Source: Thermodesulfovibrionia bacterium
GTDB taxonomy: Bacteria > Nitrospirota > Thermodesulfovibrionia > UBA6902
Length of the DNA stretch: 64,000 nucleotides
Reading direction: 5' to 3'
Assembly: GCA_947259645.1 (NCBI GenBank)
Contig: CAMYND010000009.1
Coordinates: 71,241 to 135,240 of the forward strand
Made by a program: the position numbers and the translations under genes. The number at the start of each line of letters is the position of its first letter. Positions within the stretch are counted from its first letter, which is position 1. The notes beneath the pieces were generated by a model. The model saw nothing but the letters and a program-made list of their open reading frames with translations, did no database searches and was not told where the DNA came from. Positions 56,771 to 64,000 of this stretch are shown piece by piece.

Positions 56771-59700
56771 TTACTTTCCTGCTGCTGAGCTTTCGAGATT
56801 CTCTATCTTCCTGACTTTAAGGAGTTTCATGAAATCCTCAAGAATCAGATACAATGCGGGAACAAGGAGGAGGGTTATGAGCGTTGCAAAGAGAATGCCA
56901 AACCCAAGGCTTATTGCCATAGGGATAAGGAACTGTGCCTGAACGCTTTTCTCAAGAATGATCGGTGTCAGGCCGAGGGATGTTGTGAGGGATGTAAGGA
57001 CGATGGGGCGAAACCTGCGTTGCGCTGCCACTTCAACTGCGTCAAATACATTAACTCCATTTTTTCTGTTTTGATTGATAAAATCTATGAGTAATAAAGA
57101 ATCATTCACAACTACACCTGTCAGCGCAACAATGCCGAATACGCTGAGAATGCTCAGGTTAAATCCCATCAACAGGTGACCAAGGATTGCGCCGACAATG
57201 CCGAATGGAATTGATGCCATAATGATAAAGGGCTGTAAGTAGCTCCTGAAGGGGACTGCCAGGAGTGTGTAAATGATGAAAAGCGCCATCATAAAACCCT
57301 TTGCCATGCTGGTCATGGAGTCTTTCCTCTCCTTTTCCTCTCCCTCGAGATCATAGGAAAGCCCGGAATAGTCCAGAGTCAGGTCATTCAGAACGGTCTC
57401 CTCCATTTTTCGGAGGATTTCCTCTGCATTGGCTTTCTTGTTGTCAACGCGGGCTGTAATATTGATGACCCTCTTTCTGTCAGTTCGGTTTATCTGGCTG
57501 AATCCCCTCCCTTCTTCCACATCAGCTGCCTGATCAAAAGATATCTCTCCCCCGTCCTTTGATCGTATACGCATTGTCTTTATGTCGCCAAGGCTCTGTC
57601 TGTCTCGTTCCGGGTATCTGACCATGACCTTGACTTCATTCCGGCCCCTTTGAATCCTGAGCGCTTCAGCCCCGTAAAACGCTCCTCTCACCTGGCGGCC
57701 AAGCTCTTCTTCCGTAATGCCAAGGGCGCGTGCTTCCGGCGTAAGCTTCAGCTTTAACTCCCGTTTTCCCCGGGAAAAATTATCGGATATGTCATCTACC
57801 CCTTTATACTCCCTGAGTGCGTCTTTAACACGGGCAGTTGCTTTTTCAAGGATCTTAAAATCTGTGTGGGCGAGACGGATATCAATGTTTGCTCCGAACC
57901 GGACAAGGTTGGAAACAAAGGTGACTGAATCAGCCCCGGCGACACTGCCTGTTTTTTCACGCCATTGTGCGGCTATATCACTGGAAGGGATACCCCGTTT
58001 CTCGCTTTTCAGAAGCATTAGTGCCATGTCCGAAAGGTGTGATCCGGATGAGGTGCCTGAACCGTGGACATCAAATGCGAGGGTGCTCCCCACAGTAGAG
58101 TAAATATGTTTAATTACCTTTTTCCCGTCGGGAAGGGCTTTATCATACTCCTGCACAGCCTCGAGTGCTTTCTGAACGATATGCTTCTGGGCCTCTTCTG
58201 TATCTTCAACAGCGGTTCCCACCGGCATTTTCAGTGATGCTGTAATGAGATCTCCGTCAACTTCAGGCATAAACTGAAACTTGATAATTCCTCCCTTAAC
58301 AATACCGGCCGTAATCAGGAGCATGGCGATACCTGCAGCAAGGGTCGTGTAGCGGTAGTTCAAAGAGTTCTTTAAGAACCTTTTATACGGACCTGCCACA
58401 AAATTCTCAAGACCATTACCGAACCTCTCTCGTATCTTTGTTACAAATCCGGAAACGCCCTTCTTTCTGCTCCCGGGCTGCCCCAGGCTGAGGTGAGCAG
58501 GGAGGATGAGCAGGGATTCAACGAGTGACACAAGAAGAATAGGGATTACAACGAAAGGGATGACCCTGATAAACTTTCCCATTGTCCCTGTAACAAAAAT
58601 GAGCGGTGAAAATGCGGCTACTGTCGTCAGTATGGAAAAAATGACCGGGCGGGCCACCTCGATCGTCCCTTCAACAGATGCAGTCAAAAAGGGCTTGCCC
58701 ATGCTCCTGTGGCTGTACACATTTTCTCCCACGACGATCGCGTCATCTACAACGATTCCGAGGGCAAGAATAAAGGCGAAGAGGGAAAGCATATTTATCG
58801 AGACATCAAGGGAGGGCATCATAAGCATTGCTCCGAGAAATGATATGGGGATGCCAAGCATGACCCAGAGGGCAAGTCGTATCCTGAGAAAGAGACCCAG
58901 CACGAGAAAGACGAGAATCAGGCCCAGGAATGCGTTTTTAAGGAGAAGATTCCTCCTGCTTTTTAAATAGTCAGTTGTGTCATTCCATACCGCGGTCTGA
59001 ATGGAATCAGGAAGGGACTGGCTCTTCTGTATGACATAGTCATTGACGATATCCGAAATTGCAATGGGTTTCTGATTACCGACACGAAAGACCGCAACCA
59101 TTGCTGCCGGCTGTCCGTCAAAACGGGCGTATTGGTCAGTCTGTTCAAAGGAGTCCCGGACCTGAGCGATGTCCCCCAGCTTTAACTCTGTGCCGTCGCT
59201 GTTCTGGAGTATGGTGATCTTCTCATATTCTGTTCCAGTATAGCGCTTTTCCTTTGTCCGGATAAGAATTTCACCTCCCCGGGACTTTACCGAGCCTCCC
59301 GGAAGATCAACTGATGCCTTTTTGACCCTCTCCGCGATCTCCCCCAGGGTAAGATTATAACTGCGCATATTTTCCTCGCTGACCTCAATGGATATTTCGT
59401 AAGGCCTCACGCTTTTCAGATCTACCTGGGTAATTTCCGGCAATGCCAGCAGGTCATCCCTGATGGATTCCGCCTGTTCACGGAGACTGCGCTCCGGGGC
59501 ATTTCCATAGACAACTATTGATACAACTTCCTGCCTGTTTGTCAGTTTGGTAATGACCGGCTTTTCAGCGTCTTCAGGAAAGGTATCTATCCGGTCAACT
59601 TCAGCCTTTACATCCTGCAGGACAAGTTCCGCATCTTCCCCTTCCATCACTTCAGCGTTTACACTTCCGAACCCCTCTGCAGCGACTGACTTAATCTCCT

Positions 59701-59935
59701 TAATGCCTGTTATGCTGCTGAGATTTTCTTCAATTTTAAGTATGATTCCCTCTTCCACTTCCTCAGGGCCGGCCCCCGGATAGGCAACCTTTACCTGGAT
59801 CAGGTCAAGCTCTATTTCAGGGAAGACCTCCTGTTTGATCGAAAAGCCCAGGACAATTCCGCCGAAGATAAAAATCATCATCAGCAGGTTGGCTGCCACG
59901 TGGTTGTGGGTCATCCATTTTATAGCGCCTTTCAT
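56771..59935 (-). CDS. RND-family efflux permease
   Basis: 1054 aa; THNHVAANLLMMIFIFGGI...IKQEVFPEIELD, LALGIVVDDAIVVGENVY, ALTGVVVNDSLLLIDFIN. Confidence 0.93.
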   Translation of the reverse strand: MKGAIKWMTHNHVAANLLMMIFIFGGIVLGFSIKQEVFPEIELDLIQVKVAYPGAGPEEVEEGIILKIEENLSSITGIKEIKSVAAEGFGSVNAEVMEGEDAELVLQDVKAEVDRIDTFPEDAEKPVITKLTNRQEVVSIVVYGNAPERSLREQAESIRDDLLALPEITQVDLKSVRPYEISIEVSEENMRSYNLTLGEIAERVKKASVDLPGGSVKSRGGEILIRTKEKRYTGTEYEKITILQNSDGTELKLGDIAQVRDSFEQTDQYARFDGQPAAMVAVFRVGNQKPIAISDIVNDYVIQKSQSLPDSIQTAVWNDTTDYLKSRRNLLLKNAFLGLILVFLVLGLFLRIRLALWVMLGIPISFLGAMLMMPSLDVSINMLSLFAFILALGIVVDDAIVVGENVYSHRSMGKPFLTASVEGTIEVARPVIFSILTTVAAFSPLIFVTGTMGKFIRVIPFVVIPILLVSLVESLLILPAHLSLGQPGSRKKGVSGFVTKIRERFGNGLENFVAGPYKRFLKNSLNYRYTTLAAGIAMLLITAGIVKGGIIKFQFMPEVDGDLITASLKMPVGTAVEDTEEAQKHIVQKALEAVQEYDKALPDGKKVIKHIYSTVGSTLAFDVHGSGTSSGSHLSDMALMLLKSEKRGIPSSDIAAQWREKTGSVAGADSVTFVSNLVRFGANIDIRLAHTDFKILEKATARVKDALREYKGVDDISDNFSRGKRELKLKLTPEARALGITEEELGRQVRGAFYGAEALRIQRGRNEVKVMVRYPERDRQSLGDIKTMRIRSKDGGEISFDQAADVEEGRGFSQINRTDRKRVINITARVDNKKANAEEILRKMEETVLNDLTLDYSGLSYDLEGEEKERKDSMTSMAKGFMMALFIIYTLLAVPFRSYLQPFIIMASIPFGIVGAILGHLLMGFNLSILSVFGIVALTGVVVNDSLLLIDFINQNRKNGVNVFDAVEVAAQRRFRPIVLTSLTTSLGLTPIILEKSVQAQFLIPMAISLGFGILFATLITLLLVPALYLILEDFMKLLKVRKIENLESSAAGK

Positions 59936-59971
59936 TTATCGACTCTTTCTTTGTTCATATTTGCATTAATT

Positions 59972-59995
59972 ACGGAGACACAGAGGCACAGAGAA
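59972..59995. repeat. Three 8-nt repeat units in the adaptor-permease gap
   Basis: acggagac acagaggc acagagaa. Confidence 0.6.
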
Positions 59996-60082
59996 GAACA
60001 ATCTATTTCACGAAAACATATTTCTTGAAATTCCACTTCCTGTCCTTAAAATATTCAATGCTCCCTGTATTCTTTTTTTATA

Positions 60083-61255
60083 TTATTGTTCAGATGCCCT
60101 CAGTTTCATGCCGTTTGCAGCTCCTGATATATTTGTTAAAACAATCCTGTCTCCCTCAGAGAGTCCTTTGCTGATAATGGCCGAATCCTTAGTAAAATAA
60201 ACAGGCGTGACCTCTCTGATCTGCAGCCTCTCTTCACCGTCGATAAGCCAGACAGTTGAGTCGCTTCGATAGGCGGTCCTTGGAATTGTGACCACCCTTT
60301 TTAACGTGGTCCCTTTAATCTGGACGTTTACGAAGGTCCCTATTGAGAGGGGCGGACCCGGGTTCCTGTTTTTGCTTTTCAGTCCGTAGGGATCCATTAC
60401 CTCGATTATGATCTGTATCATCCTGCTCCGGGGGTCCACTTCACCGGTGGAACGGACAACATGGCCGTGCCACTGATGTTCAATCGTGCCTGTTGTAAAG
60501 CTGACGGTTGCCGCGCTCCCCCTGGATCTGCCGTCACGGGGTATATCAATCCAGTGAAGCTCATCAAGCGGAAGGGGTACGATCACCTCGGCAGAATCTG
60601 TTCCTGAGAGCATTGCCACAGTATTTCCGGACTTGATATATTGTCCAACATCTATACTCTCTGAACTTACCTTTACATTGAACGGTGCTGTCACTTTCGT
60701 CCGCTCAAGATTAAGTTTTGCCTGCTCAACAGCGGCATTGGCAGAAGCGACTGCTGCCTGTGCATTTTTTACCTGGGGCTCATACAGTACCAGGGGGTTC
60801 GGGTCAGATTTCCCTTTAATATTCATTCTGTCCCATTCTGAACGGGCAATTCTGGCCCTGCTCTCCATGGATGAACGTTCGAATTCAGCGTTTGCCTTAG
60901 AGGCCATGGTTCTTTCCATGGCGAGCCTGTAGTCATCGTCTTCTATTTCAAAGAGGATATCACCCTGTTTGAAAAAACCTCCTGTGACCATGTTTGGTGA
61001 TATGTAGGTGATTCGACCTTCTACCTGAGGTGCCAGAGAGATCTCTCTGGCAGCAGCAACCGTTCCGGTAGCGTTAACCGTTATTTCAGCATCCTTCTGG
61101 AATACATCAGATACAGTGACAAGTCTTCCTGTTGATGGCCGCACCTCTTTTTCAGGCTCAGCGCGCCTGATAGTAAGGGCTTTCATTATCAATATCCCGA
61201 AAACTATCAGGACAAGGGGAATGATGATTTTCATGATTGTTGTTTTCTTGCTCAT
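60083..61255 (-). CDS. RND efflux periplasmic adaptor (MFP)
   Basis: SLAPQVEGRITYISPNMVTGGFFKQGDILFEIEDDDY; TKVTAPFNVKVSSESIDVGQYI. Confidence 0.9.
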   Translation of the reverse strand: MSKKTTIMKIIIPLVLIVFGILIMKALTIRRAEPEKEVRPSTGRLVTVSDVFQKDAEITVNATGTVAAAREISLAPQVEGRITYISPNMVTGGFFKQGDILFEIEDDDYRLAMERTMASKANAEFERSSMESRARIARSEWDRMNIKGKSDPNPLVLYEPQVKNAQAAVASANAAVEQAKLNLERTKVTAPFNVKVSSESIDVGQYIKSGNTVAMLSGTDSAEVIVPLPLDELHWIDIPRDGRSRGSAATVSFTTGTIEHQWHGHVVRSTGEVDPRSRMIQIIIEVMDPYGLKSKNRNPGPPLSIGTFVNVQIKGTTLKRVVTIPRTAYRSDSTVWLIDGEERLQIREVTPVYFTKDSAIISKGLSEGDRIVLTNISGAANGMKLRASEQ

Positions 61256-62715
61256 CGCTCTTTTTCCTCTGTAGTTAATTCGCTTATTGTGTATTCATTG
61301 TTCTCTCTGATCAGATCATCTGCCCAGGAGCCGCCCAGTGCCCTGGCAAGCTGGATACGGTCTGATATAAACTGGCGACGGGAGGTCAATAGATTACTCT
61401 TGGCCGTAACATTGCGCAGCTGTTCTGTCAGGACCGGAAGATAGTCGGTTAATCCCTGAAGGTAGTTGTCAAGGGAAAGGGCGAGGGCGCTGTCCGATGA
61501 ATCCACCTGCTCCCTCAGAAATTGTATGCGGTCATCTGAGGCACTGATTTTTGCAAGGGCATCTTCCACCTCTTTAAATGCGTTTAATACTGTTTTATGA
61601 TAAGCGGCCAGATGCTCTCTTGAGACAGCTTCTGTCCTGCTCACTTCTGCCTTTCGCCTCCCCCAGTCAATTACGGGCTGGGTGATTTGAAGCAGGATAT
61701 TCCAGAATATGTTTGGTGAATCGAGAATGTTGTTCAGTTCATCACTGGTACCTCCGTAGTTCCCGCTCAGGTTAAAAGAGGGAAACCTGTCCGCTATGGC
61801 AGCACCGACCCTTTCGTCGCTTGCACGGAGTCGTTCAAGTGACGCGGCAATATCAGGGCGCCTCGTCAGAAGCTGGGAGGGTATCCCTTCATTGAGCCGG
61901 GGAACACGGTCCAGTTCTGTTGTGCTTCCACCGGTCTCCTGGTTTGGAAACTTTCCGGCAAGGACCGCGAGGGAGTTTCGCGTCACAGCCAGGGCCGATT
62001 CAAAAACAGGTTTCTGCGCCTTTGCCGCAGAGAGATTCTGCCGTGCCTGGTAGACATCAATCGCGGGTACCAGTCCTCCCCGGTACCGCTGCTCTACGCG
62101 TTCAAGGGTATCTTTAAAGGAAGCGATGCTCTGATCAGAGAGCTCTATCTGGGCCCGCTGCTCTGCTGCCAGGTAATAGAGGTCCGCAAGTTGAGCGGAT
62201 ATACTGACCATCACCGCTTTCAGATCATGCTCGGATGCACGAAGATCAGAGCGTGAGGCCTCGGCATTTGATTTCAGTTTTCCCCAGAGGTCAAGTTCAT
62301 AGCGGGCAGCACCGGAGAGGGTATAGCTGTTAAAGGTGGTTGCCCCGAAGCCCCCCTCGCTCGACCCCCGAAAGAACCCTGATTGTCGTGACCTGTTGCC
62401 TGAACCTTCAATGGTAAGTGATAAGCCCCTCGCAGCCTTTGTTTTGCGAAACACTGCGTCTGACTGAAGGAGACGTTCATATGCCTGGGCAATATCAAAG
62501 TTGTGCTGAAAAGCGCTCTCTATCAGCAGATTGAGTTCTTCATCCTCAAACTGTTCCCACCATCTGCCGATGGGAGGAGAGGGGGTGGTATCATGAGTAG
62601 AGTACGCATCAGGCACTGACAGCATTGGTTTATCAATCATAGATGTATGATGGACACATCCTGAGACTGACAGCCCGAGGACAAGAAGCCCAATGTATAC
62701 AAGGGCTTTTTTCAT
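61252..62715 (-). CDS. TolC-family outer-membrane efflux lipoprotein
   Basis: Lipobox LSVSGC; WWEQFEDEELNLLIESAFQHNFDIAQAYERL. Confidence 0.9.
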   Translation of the reverse strand: MKKALVYIGLLVLGLSVSGCVHHTSMIDKPMLSVPDAYSTHDTTPSPPIGRWWEQFEDEELNLLIESAFQHNFDIAQAYERLLQSDAVFRKTKAARGLSLTIEGSGNRSRQSGFFRGSSEGGFGATTFNSYTLSGAARYELDLWGKLKSNAEASRSDLRASEHDLKAVMVSISAQLADLYYLAAEQRAQIELSDQSIASFKDTLERVEQRYRGGLVPAIDVYQARQNLSAAKAQKPVFESALAVTRNSLAVLAGKFPNQETGGSTTELDRVPRLNEGIPSQLLTRRPDIAASLERLRASDERVGAAIADRFPSFNLSGNYGGTSDELNNILDSPNIFWNILLQITQPVIDWGRRKAEVSRTEAVSREHLAAYHKTVLNAFKEVEDALAKISASDDRIQFLREQVDSSDSALALSLDNYLQGLTDYLPVLTEQLRNVTAKSNLLTSRRQFISDRIQLARALGGSWADDLIRENNEYTISELTTEEKER

Positions 62716-63359
62716 TTTGCCTTCATCCCTGCGGTTACGTAGGGAAGGATCAGATTAATGATCTTATTGCCATCCATTTTATCAGTCATGCCCTGAAACT
62801 CGTTTTTAACATTACTGCATACATGAAGCGTATGAAAGAGCGCTCCTAGTGTAAAATGGAGCCTCCAGAAAAGAATGTCTTGCGGGTGATTGGGCAGGGC
62901 ATCCGAAGCTGTTTCCAAAAGCTTGTTGAACAACGGCATGATGTATTTGAGGAAAACCTGCCGTACCGTATTGTCGGGATCAGTGAATGATCTTCCGATG
63001 AAGGTGAAGAAATGCTCAGCCCCGGGGCCTGACTCCCTGAAAAGCAGGGTTGGTTCGATAAAAGCGGCCATCACCGCCTTAATGTCGGGCCTTTTTCCCT
63101 TACCTTCAGCAGCAGAAATGACCTGATCAATTTTTTCATTCCGTATGGCATTCAGGGGCAAAATTCTCCTTTTGATGACATCTTCAACAAGATTTTTCTT
63201 GGTACCGAAATGATAATTTACTGCAGCAAGATTTACCTTTGCCCGGGAGGTGATTGAACGGAGGGATGTGCCGCGGTATCCTTCCCGCGCAAAGAGATAT
63301 TCAGCAGCATCAAGAATGCGTTCCTTTGTGTCCTGCTGTGTTTCTGACGTTTTATTCAT
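62712..63359 (-). CDS. TetR/AcrR-family transcriptional regulator
   Basis: TKERILDAAEYLFAREGYRGTSLRSITSRAKVNLAAVNYHFGTKKNLVEDVI. Confidence 0.95.
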   Translation of the reverse strand: MNKTSETQQDTKERILDAAEYLFAREGYRGTSLRSITSRAKVNLAAVNYHFGTKKNLVEDVIKRRILPLNAIRNEKIDQVISAAEGKGKRPDIKAVMAAFIEPTLLFRESGPGAEHFFTFIGRSFTDPDNTVRQVFLKYIMPLFNKLLETASDALPNHPQDILFWRLHFTLGALFHTLHVCSNVKNEFQGMTDKMDGNKIINLILPYVTAGMKAK

Positions 63360-63366
63360 ACGTTTG

Positions 63367-63395
63367 ATTAAAACATATGTTTGAAATTATGTCAA
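63367..63395 (-). promoter_or_regulatory. Putative tetR promoter with overlapping palindromic operator
   Basis: Minus strand TTGACA-N17-TTTAAT; spacer contains the palindrome AAACATATGTTT (63371-63382). Confidence 0.6.
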
Positions 63396-63527
63396 GATGC
63401 AGTGAGGGGCAATGTGTCTGCTGTCGCTATAGAAGAATAGCTGCAATTCTGAAGGATTAAACTATAATACTATGAAAAGGATAATGCACCTGATATCAGG
63501 GAATTCTTGGTTGAAGAGGAGAATGAT

Positions 63528-63698
63528 ATGGACTATAAAGTTAAGAGCGTAACAATGAAGGAAGAGTTTAAAGTCTGTCCATCATGCGGATATGAGGATG
63601 GTTTTCATTCCATGTTCAGGCGGGAGGATGATATAACCAGGTGGCTTTTTATCTGTCCCTCCTGCCACAATGTTTTTGACATTGGCTTTACTGTTTAA
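63528..63698 (+). CDS. Small zinc-ribbon-like protein
   Basis: KVCPSCGYEDGFHS...WLFICPSCHNVFDIGF (two CPxC pairs); ATG 63528 preferred. Confidence 0.7.
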   Translation: MDYKVKSVTMKEEFKVCPSCGYEDGFHSMFRREDDITRWLFICPSCHNVFDIGFTV

Positions 63699-63810
63699 CA
63701 CGGCGTTTTAACATATTCATCAAAAGCCTTTTTGGACCCGCTGACCGACACCTCTTTTTATAAAAAACATTAATAGAGGAATTCCCATCTTGCTATCTCC
63801 CCGCATGACT

Positions 63811-63838
63811 ATTAAGATTGATGATTATCAATCTTAAT
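63811..63838. promoter_or_regulatory. Perfect 12-bp inverted repeat, 4-nt spacer
   Basis: ATTAAGATTGAT-GATT-ATCAATCTTAAT, 13 nt upstream of the ATG at 63852. Confidence 0.7.
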
Positions 63839-63851
63839 GGGAGGGAATAGA

Positions 63852-64000
63852 ATGAAGAAAACGTTTTTTGCAATATTTTGTGTAGTTCTTCTTTTTGCCG
63901 TGACAGCAACAGCGGGCACGATCATAGCGATGAGGGGGGACGGGTCTGTTGTATTTATTGATGACGTAACAGAAAAAATAGTTGACAGGGTCGTAACTGG
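63852..64000 (+). CDS. Exported protein, truncated by the window end
   Basis: MKKTFFAIFCVVLLFAVTATAGTIIAMRGDGSVVFIDDV..., signal peptide and good SD (gggaggg). Confidence 0.6.
   Translation, partial: MKKTFFAIFCVVLLFAVTATAGTIIAMRGDGSVVFIDDVTEKIVDRVVT

Noticed and set aside
1-64000. CRISPR array, rRNA genes, intact IS element or prophage
   Set aside because: No regularly spaced repeat-spacer pattern, no rRNA-like sequence and no transposase, integrase or phage structural ORF was recognised.

Overview
The 64 kb window looks like a chromosomal segment of a Gram-negative bacterium, possibly Nitrospirota- or Desulfobacterota-like; the taxonomy is a guess. It holds: a complete 14-gene complex I operon (nuoA-N, 61-14738); tRNA-Leu(GAG); an AT-rich accessory stretch with toxin-antitoxin (TA) remnants (about 14.9-19.4 kb); two paralogous RND efflux operons (19.4-25.3 kb and 56.8-63.4 kb); an uncharacterised three-gene operon (26.9-30.4 kb); an intact hicBA module; a caa3-type cytochrome oxidase operon (32.4-36.8 kb, minus strand); and housekeeping genes (cinA C-terminal domain, ligA, htpG, rlmB-like, hflK/hflC, a B12-binding radical SAM gene, phosphohexomutase). 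The strongest finding is in coxB (cytochrome oxidase subunit II). The reading frame is interrupted once, by a TGA at exactly the codon of the first CuA-ligand cysteine (EYDIY-[TGA]-TEYCGVGHSAM), and stays open in the same frame through an intact C-terminal cytochrome c domain. This is the pattern expected of a selenocysteine-containing CuA centre, and it makes the gene look like two ORFs in the track. Other leads are the three-gene operon, 8-nt repeats at the adaptor/permease junction of both RND operons, TA remnants, palindromic repeats, and an unlisted 43-aa small ORF. No database searches or RNA folding could be run.
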